From Gemmatimonadaceae bacterium (lineage in GTDB: Bacteria; Gemmatimonadota; Gemmatimonadetes; Gemmatimonadales; Gemmatimonadaceae), in NCBI GenBank assembly GCA_025930755.1, contig JAICOJ010000009.1, positions 1 to 64,000 of the forward strand: a DNA stretch of 64,000 bases, written 5' to 3'. Each line of letters starts with the position of its first letter. Position 1 is the stretch's first letter. Under the pieces are notes generated by a model. It worked only from the letters and a program-made list of their open reading frames with translations. It ran no database searches and was not told the DNA's origin. Shown one piece after another: positions 1 through 9,522 of the stretch. Both the position numbers and the translations under genes were made by a program.

Positions 1-720
1 CAGTGACGCGGCCGCCTCCGCCGAAACGGTGAACCGCTCCTCGTGCATGACGTGCTGCGCGGGATCCTCGACTTCGACCGGCTTGAACGTGCCGGCGCCG
101 ACGTGGAGCACGATGTCGATGCGCCGAACGCCGCGAGCCGATAGCGCCGCGAGCAGCTCTGGGGTGAAGTGGAGACCCGCGGTCGGCGCGGCCACCGACC
201 CCCGCTCGGCGGCATAGACCGTCTGATAGCGGTCGGCGTCCGCGGGGACGTCCGCGCGCGCGATGTACGGTGGCAGCGGAATGTGACCGTGGTGCTCGAT
301 CGCATCGACCAGCGATCCCTCGGCGATGGGGCGAACGATGCGCGTTCGCCGATCGGTGATTTCGAGGATCTCGACGTCGAATCCCGGTGCGATGTTCACC
401 GTTCGCCCCGGCCGAAGCTTCCCCCCGGGACTGACCATTGCCTCCCATCTCCCATCGCCGATCTCGCGCAGCAGCAGAATCTCCGCGCTCGCTCCCGATG
501 CGCGGCGGCCGAGGAGTCGTGCGCGGAAGACTTTGGTGGTGTTGAGGACGAGTGCATCCCCTGGCGCGACGAGGTCGACGAGATCGCGAAAGCGACGATG
601 TTCGATCGCTCCCGACTCCCGCCGTACGATCAGCAGGCGGCTGTCGTCACGCTTGGCCAGCGGTTGCTGCGCGATGCGATCGGCGGGGAGCGTGAAATCG
701 TAGTGGCTCGTCCGCCTCCC
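1..720 (-). CDS. queA: S-adenosylmethionine:tRNA ribosyltransferase-isomerase, partial (runs off window start)
   Basis: Minus-strand translation ...SHYDFTLPADRIAQQPLAKRDDSRLLIV...GDALVLNTTKVFRARLLG...PLPPYIARADVPADADRYQTVYA..GSVAAPTAGLHFTPELL is QueA-like. Not in the ORF track; start codon unresolved (no ATG in frame near 720). Confidence 0.85.
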
Positions 721-777
721 GCGGTCATCGGAGCCTGAAATGAGATCTCTTCAATGCAGGTTTGTCGGCAATCGCGA

Positions 778-982
778 CTGGCATCGAGGTTCAAAGCTGG
801 GACGGTGATTTCGCGGACTCACCTTGTTTCCGCGGATCGCTCCTGGTGGCGTGATCTCTCCTCCACAGGAGCAAACAGCAGTGCTGTCGTCTCGCGCCAG
901 GAGACGTTGCGCCACCGGGAACGATCCGCCCAATCGGCTGCATCCGCGAGATCCGCGTCCCAACTTCGAACCTCGATGCCAG
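778..982. repeat. ~205-bp near-perfect palindrome (intergenic), centre ~880
   Basis: Left ctggcatcgaggttcaaagctgggacg.. versus right ..cgtcccaacttcgaacctcgatgccag; centre cagcagtgctg. Arms contain degenerate 9-mers GCGGATNNN. Confidence 0.85.
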
Positions 983-1030
983 ACTGCCAAGCCCCCATCT
1001 GCGGTGAGGCCTTGCCTCGCCCGCAACGGC

Positions 1031-3178
1031 TCAATCGATCATCGTGACCATGCTCGACCGCGCAATGCGCTGCTTCGCGACGAGGTCCTCCACGTCGACC
1101 GTTACGGTGTACTGACCACGGTCGAGTCCGCCGACGTCGACGGTAAGATAGTCGAGCGCCACGGGGCCGGCGGGCACCTCACGATCGTAGCTCAGCGTCA
1201 CCCGGCCCTCTCCGCGCGACGACCGACCGACCGCCGCCCGCACTCCACCGATGATCGCCGCCCCAATGCGCGCAAGCCCGCCGGGGCGATCGCGCTGCTC
1301 GATCGTGATCGAGACCCGATACCGATTCACTCCGCTGTCGGCGGCGAGCGCGTACGTCTCCCACAGTAGCGCGAGCGGCTCGCTGCGACGCAGCACGCCC
1401 GTCATCGGGAGGACACGGAAGTCCGACCATCGCGCGCCGGTCGATGCTGGCTTCGGCTCGATCATGCGTGCCGCGAGCACATCACTCATGCCGAAGCCCC
1501 CGGCCGCGACGAGCTCGAGCCGGCTCGCCGCGCGCGCCCCGCGCATCGCATCGGGTTGCAGCGCTTCCACGCGATAGAGATAGATCCCCGGCGACAGTCG
1601 CTTGCGCCAGGCGCGCGTGGTCACGACGTCCGCGCGGGCGACGTCGATGACCTCGCGAATCGAGTCGCGTGCGATCCGCTCCGCCCGCCAGTTGAAGATG
1701 TTGAGCCCGACCTCGAGCGCCACGCGCGACAGATCGAGACCGCGCACGAGCGAATCCGCGGGGATATCAGCGATGATGAGCACATCCGACGAATCGCCCT
1801 CGCCGCGGAACCGCACCGCCTGCAGCGGGATCGTGTCGATCGCGCCCTCGACGCCGAGATTTGCCCACGACACCGGAATCGTATCGCGCAGGGCGCGCAC
1901 GTAGCGCTCGTATTCCGTATGAAGCGTGGCGATGCCGTACCCCGGCACCATCCGGAAGATGAACGCGACGCCGTCCGTGTACCACCAGAGCAGGCGTATG
2001 CGCATCTCCTGCGTGTGCTCGGGATCGGGCGGGAACGAGATCACCGCCGGGGGCGGCCCGTAGCGCACGAGCAGATCACCGCGATCCGTGTCCGCCCCAC
2101 GAAGGTCGAATTCCTCCACCGACCATCGGAGCTCGGCCGCCGTCAACCGGCTCAAATACTCCAGGCGGTGCTCGTTCGGTTCTGTCAGCCACAAGGGATC
2201 GGACATGAGCCAGTACAGCCGTTCCGTCACCGCTCGCTCCGCCGCGGGCCGCTGCGCATGCTCGCGACCGTCCTTCGGTGAGAGCACCCGCGCCAACGCG
2301 TCGAGCCGCTCGCGCTCGTGAGGCGGCAGACAGGCGAGCGCGCTGTCGAAGGCGAGCGTGGCCTCGCGCTCCGCGCGGAGTTGGTGGGCCGCCAGCCCGC
2401 GCACCAGCCACGACATCGCCTCGCAGGGCGCGCTCCGAAGCCGGAGCACCGTCTCGTGTCGCGCTTCCTCCCACCGTTTCCGGTCGATCAGCATCGTGTA
2501 GCGGCCGGCACGCGCACGACGGTTGCCCGGGTCGGCCTCGAGCGCCTGCGCGAACAGCTTCCACGCTCCCTCGTACTCGCGCTGCCCTGACCAGTTCTTC
2601 GAGGCCGCGATCCTGGAGGCGTTCTCGACGAAATACGCGATGGCGCGCTCGTCATCGATCAGCCCCTCGCCATCCGGATCGTTGAAGATCGAGCTGTAGA
2701 TGTGCCGGTCGGCCACGCCCTCATAGCGGCGCCAGGCGATGACACCTAACGCGGCGAGCGCCTCGGCCATCAGCGTGCTGTCGTTGTGCTTGCGCGCGAG
2801 ATCGAGGGCGCGCTCGTACAGTCCGCCGGCGCGGCGGCGAGCCATGGACGCGGGCGACGACCACCGAAAGCGGCCGAGCTCGATGAGGTAGCGCGGCTCC
2901 CGCTCGTTGAGCTTCACCGCGCGCTCGAGTGAGGCCTCCGCCACCTGGAGGAGCGACGATCCCTTGTCGGTGTCGTCCCCGCCGTTCCGCCGTTGCTCGC
3001 GTGCCAACGTCCAGGCGACCATTCCTCGCCGGTGCCACGCGTCGTGATCGGCTGGATCGGCGCGGACGGCATCGTCGAGCGAACGGAGCAGGCTCGCCGA
3101 GTCGGTCGATGGCTGCGCGACCACGAGGTGGGCGCGCAGAAAGGCAAGAGCGAGGATGGCGAGCACCGGCCGGCGCAT
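1031..3178 (-). CDS. GWxTD domain-containing protein with N-terminal TPR-like repeats, secreted
   Basis: 715 aa, signal peptide MRRPVLAILALAFLRAHLVVAQ, DPLWLTEPNEHRLEYLSR..RGDLLVRYGPP typical of GWxTD proteins. Confidence 0.75.
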   Translation of the reverse strand: MRRPVLAILALAFLRAHLVVAQPSTDSASLLRSLDDAVRADPADHDAWHRRGMVAWTLAREQRRNGGDDTDKGSSLLQVAEASLERAVKLNEREPRYLIELGRFRWSSPASMARRRAGGLYERALDLARKHNDSTLMAEALAALGVIAWRRYEGVADRHIYSSIFNDPDGEGLIDDERAIAYFVENASRIAASKNWSGQREYEGAWKLFAQALEADPGNRRARAGRYTMLIDRKRWEEARHETVLRLRSAPCEAMSWLVRGLAAHQLRAEREATLAFDSALACLPPHERERLDALARVLSPKDGREHAQRPAAERAVTERLYWLMSDPLWLTEPNEHRLEYLSRLTAAELRWSVEEFDLRGADTDRGDLLVRYGPPPAVISFPPDPEHTQEMRIRLLWWYTDGVAFIFRMVPGYGIATLHTEYERYVRALRDTIPVSWANLGVEGAIDTIPLQAVRFRGEGDSSDVLIIADIPADSLVRGLDLSRVALEVGLNIFNWRAERIARDSIREVIDVARADVVTTRAWRKRLSPGIYLYRVEALQPDAMRGARAASRLELVAAGGFGMSDVLAARMIEPKPASTGARWSDFRVLPMTGVLRRSEPLALLWETYALAADSGVNRYRVSITIEQRDRPGGLARIGAAIIGGVRAAVGRSSRGEGRVTLSYDREVPAGPVALDYLTVDVGGLDRGQYTVTVDVEDLVAKQRIARSSMVTMID

Positions 3179-3237
3179 GCCCTATCCTTTGAAGGCGGGC
3201 AGCGCGATGTCAAGCACGCCGCCCGCTCCTCACACGA

Positions 3238-4266
3238 TCAGAACAGCGTCGGCTGCGATGTTGGCGGCGTGTAGCCGAAGTGGCGATAGGCCTGCGGCGT
3301 CGCGACGCGCCCCCGCGGCGTGCGCTGCAGAAAGCCGTTCTGGACCAGGAAGGGCTCGTACACCTCCTCGATCGTGCTCGCGTCCTCTCCCACCGCGGCG
3401 CCGATCGTCGAGATGCCGACCGGGCCACCATCGAACTTCTCGATGATCGTCTTGAGGACGCGGGCATCCATGTCGTCGAGCCCGAATTCGTCGACGTCCA
3501 GCATGACCAGCGCGCTCGCGGCGACCTCGCGCGTGATGCGCCCGTCGGCCTTCACCTGCGCAAAATCTCGCACGCGCCGGAGGAGCCGGTTCGCCACGCG
3601 CGGGGTGCCGCGCGAGCGACGCGCGATCTCGGTGGCGCCCTGCGCCTCGACATCCACGTGCATGACTTCCGCGGAGCGTCGCACGATGTGCTCGAGGTCG
3701 TCGGCCGGATAGTAGTTGAGCCGCTCGATGATGCCGAACCGCGCGCGCATCGGCGGCGTCAGCATCCCGAAGCGAGTGGTCGCGCCAATGAGGGTGAAGC
3801 GCTCGATTCCCATGGTGATCGTCTGCGCCTTGGGCCCCTCGGAAAGGCGAATGTCGATCTTGTAGTCCTCCATTGCCGGATAGAGAAACTCCTCGATGAT
3901 CGGCCGGAGCCGATGGATCTCGTCGATGAAGAGGATGTCTCCTTCGCGCAGGTTGGTGAGAGTGCCGACGAGATCGCCGGGCTTCTCGAGCGCGGGCCCG
4001 GACGTCGTTCGGATGTTGACCCCCATCTCCCGCGCGATGAGCTCGGCCAGCGTCGTCTTGCCGAGTCCGGGCGGCCCATAGAACAGCGCATGATCGAGCG
4101 GCTCGCGCCTCGCGATCGCCGCGTCGATGTAGATGCGCAGGGCATCCTTGACCTTCTGCTGCCCGATGAACTCGGCCAGCCGCTGCGGCCGGAGTGAAAG
4201 CTCGACGACCGATTCTTCGGCGATGACTTCCGGTGTGGTGATTTCGGCTCTGGACATCGATGTCAA
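3238..4266 (-). CDS. ruvB: Holliday junction branch migration DNA helicase RuvB
   Basis: [54 protein letters not shown]; winged-helix C-terminus. Confidence 0.97.
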   Translation of the reverse strand: MTSMSRAEITTPEVIAEESVVELSLRPQRLAEFIGQQKVKDALRIYIDAAIARREPLDHALFYGPPGLGKTTLAELIAREMGVNIRTTSGPALEKPGDLVGTLTNLREGDILFIDEIHRLRPIIEEFLYPAMEDYKIDIRLSEGPKAQTITMGIERFTLIGATTRFGMLTPPMRARFGIIERLNYYPADDLEHIVRRSAEVMHVDVEAQGATEIARRSRGTPRVANRLLRRVRDFAQVKADGRITREVAASALVMLDVDEFGLDDMDARVLKTIIEKFDGGPVGISTIGAAVGEDASTIEEVYEPFLVQNGFLQRTPRGRVATPQAYRHFGYTPPTSQPTLF

Positions 4267-4269
4267 CGG

Positions 4270-4449
4270 GCGCTGGAGGAGCGCTGGAACAGCGCGAAGG
4301 GCGCTGAGAAGCCTTCGACGAATATAGCCGAATATATGCCGAAACTGGTAGAGCGCCTGAGAAACGCTGGAGGAGCGCTGAAACGGGGCTGGAGAATTTC
4401 GCCAGGCCAGCGCTTTCCCAGCGCTGTTCCAGCGCTGTTCCAGCGCGCC
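4270..4449. repeat. Inverted-repeat element built on GCGCTGGAACA units, abutting ruvB start
   Basis: Left ggcgctggaggagcgctggaacagcgcg; right cagcgctttcccagcgctgttccagcgctgttccagcgc; AT-rich centre aatatagccgaatatatgcc. Confidence 0.75.
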
Positions 4450-4455
4450 CGCGCC

Positions 4456-5628
4456 TCACACATGGGCTCTCACGTTAACGAGCCGCTCGCCTGCGCGCTC
4501 CAGCGTCTCGAGCTTCTTGCAGAAGGCGAAGCGAACCAGCTTTCGCCCCAGGGCAGGGTCGTGATAGAAGCTCGACCCAGGCACCGGCGCGACGCCGATC
4601 TCGCGCGTCAGCCAGCGGGCGAACTCGTCGTCAGGCAGCGTGCTCAACTCGGAGAAATCGGCGAGCACGTAATACGCGCCCTCCGGAATGGAGAACGTGA
4701 AGCCCGCCTCCTCCAGCGCATGCACGATGACGTCGCGGCGCGCGCGGTAGTCGAGCGCGATGTGGTTGTAGTAGTCGGGACCGAACGCCATGCCGACCGC
4801 GCCTGCCGCCTGCAGCGGGGCCGGCGCGCCCACCGTCAGAAAGTCGTGCACCTTCCGGATCGCCTGCGATTGCTCGGCGGGCGCGATGGCGTAGCCCAGC
4901 CGCCATCCCGTGCAGGAGAACGTCTTCGACAGGCCCGAGATCGTGACCGTCCGCTCGCGCATTCCCGGCCAGGTGGCGATCGGATGGTGACCGCCCGCAT
5001 AACGGATGTGCTCGTAGATCTCGTCCGTGATGGCCCACGCGTCGTGCGTGACGCACAGCTCGGCGATCAGCGAGATCTCCTCCTTCGTGAAGACGCGACC
5101 GGTCGGATTATGCGGGGTGTTGACGACGATCGCCCGCGTGCGCGATGTGAAGGCCCTGCGGAGTCGATCGGGATCCAGCCGCCAGTCGGGCATCTCGAGC
5201 GGCACGAACACCGGCGATGCCGCGGCGAGAATGGCGTCGGGACCGTAGTTCTCGTAGAACGGCTCGAGAACGACGACCTCATCCCCTGGATCGAACAGCG
5301 CCAGGAAGGCGGACGCCATCGCCTCCGTCGCCCCGCACGTGACGGTGATCTCGCGCTCGGGGTCGACATCCATCTCGTACCAGCGGCGATACTTCTCGGC
5401 GATCGCCAGCCGCAGCGCCGGTGCTCCCCAGGTGATCGCGTACTGATTGATGTCCCCGTGAATCGCCGCGCACGCGGCATCCTTCATGGGACTCGGCATG
5501 GGAAAGTCGGGAAAGCCCTGGGCGAGGTTGATCGCCTCGTGCTGGTTGGCGAGCCTCGTCATCTCGCGGATCACCGACTCCGTGAACGTCGCGGTGCGCA
5601 GCGCGCGCATTCGGCGGGTGGGGCTCAC
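4456..5628 (-). CDS. PLP-dependent aminotransferase class I/II
   Basis: NLAQGFPDFPMP, YEPFYENYGPDAILAAASPVFVPL, NTPHNPTGRVFTKEE, SGLSKTFSCTGWRLGY; GTG start overlaps upstream TGA (GTGA). Confidence 0.9.
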   Translation of the reverse strand: MSPTRRMRALRTATFTESVIREMTRLANQHEAINLAQGFPDFPMPSPMKDAACAAIHGDINQYAITWGAPALRLAIAEKYRRWYEMDVDPEREITVTCGATEAMASAFLALFDPGDEVVVLEPFYENYGPDAILAAASPVFVPLEMPDWRLDPDRLRRAFTSRTRAIVVNTPHNPTGRVFTKEEISLIAELCVTHDAWAITDEIYEHIRYAGGHHPIATWPGMRERTVTISGLSKTFSCTGWRLGYAIAPAEQSQAIRKVHDFLTVGAPAPLQAAGAVGMAFGPDYYNHIALDYRARRDVIVHALEEAGFTFSIPEGAYYVLADFSELSTLPDDEFARWLTREIGVAPVPGSSFYHDPALGRKLVRFAFCKKLETLERAGERLVNVRAHV

Positions 5629-6128
5629 GGCTTCTTCGGATGGGTCGTGCCGATGTCGGCCAGCACCTTCCAGGAGTTGTCCGCCTGACGACGCCACACC
5701 GTGAGGTAGTGTCCGGTGGCGGCCGAAGCCGCCGAGTCCCTGCCGCGCATGTGGAAGTCCCAGGTGCCGATGGTGTACGCCATGGTCCCATCGGCGGACA
5801 GCTCAGCCATCACCGGCCGCCAGGCGAGAATCTGGGCCGTATCGGGGAACGACTTGGCCATGTAAGCGCGAATCGCTTCATGGCCCTTGGGCACCTCGCC
5901 CTCGCTAGTGACCTGCACTCCCGCGGTGTCGAACCAGGCTACCCACCCCTCGGTGCGGCGCTTGGCGAAATCCGAGTTGAAGTCGCGGTCCGCCTGCATG
6001 ACCGACTCGCGAAGCTCCGCCGTCGTCATGGTGTCCGCGTACGGCGTTCCCCCCGAGGAGGAGGCGGAGCAGGCTGCGAGAAGGGATAGCGCGACCACTC
6101 TGCGCATCGGGACCCAGTCGAGGTTCAT
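5625..6128 (-). CDS. SnoaL/DUF4440-like (NTF2-fold) putative lipoprotein
   Basis: MRRVVALSLLAACSASSSGG lipobox; SVMQADRDFNSDFAKRRTEGWVAWFDTAGVQV..GHEAIRAYM. Confidence 0.75.
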   Translation of the reverse strand: MNLDWVPMRRVVALSLLAACSASSSGGTPYADTMTTAELRESVMQADRDFNSDFAKRRTEGWVAWFDTAGVQVTSEGEVPKGHEAIRAYMAKSFPDTAQILAWRPVMAELSADGTMAYTIGTWDFHMRGRDSAASAATGHYLTVWRRQADNSWKVLADIGTTHPKKP

Positions 6129-6190
6129 CAGCAGAACGTGTGGCGCAGCCGTCGCAAGATCAAGAACCAGTTCCGTCCCGCCAGGAGCCT

Positions 6191-6295
6191 GACCGCAATC
6201 ACCACAGAGGCACAGAGGACACGGAGAGCGGCCAACTGCTGCAACAGCAGTTGGCCGTTCTCCGCGTCCTCTGTGCCTCTGTGGTGATTGCGGTC
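6191..6295. repeat. 105-nt stem-loop: 51-nt arms, 3-nt loop
   Basis: gaccgcaatcaccacagaggcacagaggacacggagagcggccaactgctg / caa / reverse complement with 2 mismatches. Confidence 0.95.
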
Positions 6296-6318
6296 GGCTC
6301 GTCGAGACGAGCCCAAAA

Positions 6319-9300
6319 TCAGTCCCCGATCGCCGGCTCCGGCTCCCGCCCGTGCAACACGCCTTCGACCGGCGCCCGCCGCCGGCTCTTCACCCAGCCG
6401 GCGAAATCGTCGAGCAGCGTGTACATCACCGGCACCACGAGCAGCGTCAACAGCGTCGAGGTGATCAGGCCGCCGATCACCGCACGCGCCATCGGCGCGC
6501 GCTCCTCGGCGCCCTCACCGATCGCCAGAGCGAGTGGCAGCATCCCGAAGATCATCGCGGCAGTCGTCATGATGATGGGACGCAAGCGGATGCGCGCCGC
6601 TTGCAACAGTGCCTCACGCCGCTCGCGGCCCTGGCTGCGCATCAGGTTGGTGAAGTCGACCAGCAGGATGCCGTTCTTCGTCACCAGACCCATGAGCATG
6701 ATGATGCCGACCATCGTCATCACGTTCATCGAGCCGCCGGTGATCAACAGCGCCAACGCGACGCCGATGAACGACAGCGGCAGCGCGAGCATGATCGAGA
6801 GGGGCTGCACGAACGAGCCGAACAGCGATGCCAGAATGAGATAGATGAAGATGACCGCGAGCAGGATCGCCTCCAGCACGTATCCCTTCGTCTCGTTCAG
6901 ATTCTGCACGTCGCCGCCGAACACGGTGCGATAGCCCGGTGGGAAGCCGATCGAGTCGATCGACGCCTTCACCGCGGTCGCGACGTCGCCGACGTTGTAA
7001 CCGGGCAGCACCCCTGACGAGATCGAGATCTGCCGCTGCAGCGAGTTGCGCTCGATCTGCTGCGGACCGATACCCGCCTTGACCTCGGCGACCTGCACCA
7101 GCGGGATGACGGCCTGCTGCCCCGTGCGTGGATCGATGTTGGTGCTGAGCACGGGAATCGTTGCGACGTCCTCCACCGATGCGCGCATCGAGTCGGGGTA
7201 GACGACCACCACGTCGTGCGAGTAGCCGAGCTCGTCCTCCCACTGGGTCGCGCGCTGGCCGGTGAACAGCGGCTGAAGCGTCGACGCGATGCTGCCGATG
7301 CCGAGGCCGGCCGCCCACGCCTGCTGGCGGTCGACCTGCACGTCGAGCTGTGGGACATCCCCCTCATCGCTCGATTGCGGCTCGGCCACTCCAGGGACGG
7401 TGCGCATCTTCTCGAGCACCTGAGCCGCCAGCAGCTTGAGCCGGGACGGCTCCGGTCCCTGCACGTTCACCGCGATCGGACTGCGGTAGCCGCCGAAGAT
7501 CGAGCGCGTGCCTTGCACGTTCGCCCGAATGCCCGGGACCTCGCGCAGGCGCCCGCGCAGCTCGTTCTGTATCTCCGACATGTGCTGCTCGCGCTCGTGC
7601 TTGTCCTTGAGCTTCACGAACACCGAGCCGTTGCTCGGCGCACCGCGGAATCCGCCGCCGATGTTCAGGTACGTGAAGTCCACCGCGGGATTCTCCCGAA
7701 TCATCGAGCTGAGGCGAGTGCCACGGTCCAGCGTGTACTCGAGACGCGATCCCGGCGGCGCGCGGAATCCGACCGAGAATTCGCCGACGTCCGCCTCGGG
7801 CATCCAGGTGAATCCGAGCCTCGGCAGGATCATGAACGCGATGACGATCGAGGCTGCCGCCATCCCCATGACGGTGACTCGCCGTTGGAGCGCCCATTCC
7901 AGCCACTTCGGATAGCGATCGGCAAGACGCTCGAAGCGATCGTTGAAGGCGAACGCGATCCGCCGAATCGAGAACCGACCCAGGTTCCTCTTCGCTTTCG
8001 CCTCCGCGCCGCCAGCCTGCGCACCATGCTCGACTTCCGGGTCGGCCCATACGCTCGAGAGCATGGGGTCGAGCGTGAACGAGACGAACAAGGACACGAG
8101 GACCGCGAACGCCACCGTGACGCCGAACTGGAGGAAGATCTTCCCGATCATCCCGCCCATGAACGCGACCGGGATGAACACGGCGACCACGGCGAGCGTC
8201 GTCGACGTCACGGCGAGACCGATCTCGCTCGTCCCTTCGCGCGCGGCGCGGTAGTGATCCTTCCCCATCTCGATGTGCCTGACGATGTTCTCGCGCACCA
8301 CGATCGCGTCGTCGATCAAGAGACCGATGGCGAGCGACAGCGCGAGGAGCGTCATGGTGTTCACGGTGAAGCCGAACACCCACATGATGAAGAAGGCCGA
8401 GATGATGCTCACCGGCAGCGTGAGCCCGGTGATCACCGTCGACCGCCACGAGTTCAGGAACAGGTAGATAATGGCGATCGTCAGCACGGCGCCGAGCAGA
8501 ATCGTGAGCTGAACGTCGCTGAGCGCCTCGCGGATCCGACGTGAATCGTCGCGGATGACGGCGAGCTTGATGTCGGGCGGCATCTGCTCCCCGATCTCCG
8601 CCACGACGGCGCGCACGGCATCGGCCACGTTCACCGTGTTGGCGCCCGAGATCTTGAGCAGATCGAGCGCGACGGCGGGATCGCCGTTGTAGCGGGCCGC
8701 GCTGCGCTGATCGGCCGTGCCGTCAACGACCGTCGCCACATCCGAAAGTCGAATCGGGACGTTGTCGCGCACGGCCACCACGATGTTGCTGAACGACGCC
8801 GGCTCGACGACGCGTCCCGTGACGCGCACCAATCGCTCCGTCTGCCCGGACTGCACGCGCCCCGCGGGCACCTCCTGGTTCTCGCGCTCGAGCGCGGCCG
8901 ATACCTGCGTTGGGCTCACCGCATAGGAGCGCATGGCGGCGTGGTCGAGCTGCACGCGGATCTGCCGCTCAACGCCGCCGACACGGTTGACGCCGCCGAC
9001 GCCCGGAATCGCTTCCAGCCGGGGCGCGATGATCTCTTCGGCGATGTCGGTGAGCTCGCGCAACGGACGATCCGGGCTCTGAATGGCGATCGACATGATC
9101 GGCCGCTCGTTCGGATCGAAGCGGATGATGATCGGATCCTCGATGTCGCGCGGCAGCTGGCGCCGAATGCGGGCCACCTTCGCCTGCACATCCTGCTGCG
9201 CTTCCATCACGTTCACGCCGAGGTTGAGCTGCACGCGCACGAGCGAGCTCCCCTCGAACGAGGTCGACGTGACCTCGTACAGCCCCTGCACGGTGTTCAG

Positions 9301-9510
9301 CGCTTCCTCGATGGGGCGCGACACCTCGCGCTCCATCACTTCGGGAGACGCGCCGGGATACGTGGTCTGCACGACGACGACCGGATACGTGACGTCCGGA
9401 TATTCGTCGATCGCCAGCCGCTGATAGGACACGACGCCGAGGACGACGAGCGCGACCATGAGCATGGTCGCGAACACGGGTCGCTTGATGGAGACGTCCG
9501 AAAGGAACAT
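6319..9510 (-). CDS. RND efflux transporter permease (HAE1/AcrB family)
   Basis: 1063 aa; MFLSDVSIKRPVFATMLMVALVVLGVVSYQRLAIDEYPDVTYPVVVV, typical RND repeats. Confidence 0.96.
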   Translation of the reverse strand: MFLSDVSIKRPVFATMLMVALVVLGVVSYQRLAIDEYPDVTYPVVVVQTTYPGASPEVMEREVSRPIEEALNTVQGLYEVTSTSFEGSSLVRVQLNLGVNVMEAQQDVQAKVARIRRQLPRDIEDPIIIRFDPNERPIMSIAIQSPDRPLRELTDIAEEIIAPRLEAIPGVGGVNRVGGVERQIRVQLDHAAMRSYAVSPTQVSAALERENQEVPAGRVQSGQTERLVRVTGRVVEPASFSNIVVAVRDNVPIRLSDVATVVDGTADQRSAARYNGDPAVALDLLKISGANTVNVADAVRAVVAEIGEQMPPDIKLAVIRDDSRRIREALSDVQLTILLGAVLTIAIIYLFLNSWRSTVITGLTLPVSIISAFFIMWVFGFTVNTMTLLALSLAIGLLIDDAIVVRENIVRHIEMGKDHYRAAREGTSEIGLAVTSTTLAVVAVFIPVAFMGGMIGKIFLQFGVTVAFAVLVSLFVSFTLDPMLSSVWADPEVEHGAQAGGAEAKAKRNLGRFSIRRIAFAFNDRFERLADRYPKWLEWALQRRVTVMGMAAASIVIAFMILPRLGFTWMPEADVGEFSVGFRAPPGSRLEYTLDRGTRLSSMIRENPAVDFTYLNIGGGFRGAPSNGSVFVKLKDKHEREQHMSEIQNELRGRLREVPGIRANVQGTRSIFGGYRSPIAVNVQGPEPSRLKLLAAQVLEKMRTVPGVAEPQSSDEGDVPQLDVQVDRQQAWAAGLGIGSIASTLQPLFTGQRATQWEDELGYSHDVVVVYPDSMRASVEDVATIPVLSTNIDPRTGQQAVIPLVQVAEVKAGIGPQQIERNSLQRQISISSGVLPGYNVGDVATAVKASIDSIGFPPGYRTVFGGDVQNLNETKGYVLEAILLAVIFIYLILASLFGSFVQPLSIMLALPLSFIGVALALLITGGSMNVMTMVGIIMLMGLVTKNGILLVDFTNLMRSQGRERREALLQAARIRLRPIIMTTAAMIFGMLPLALAIGEGAEERAPMARAVIGGLITSTLLTLLVVPVMYTLLDDFAGWVKSRRRAPVEGVLHGREPEPAIGD

Positions 9511-9522
9511 GCCGTCCTCCGC

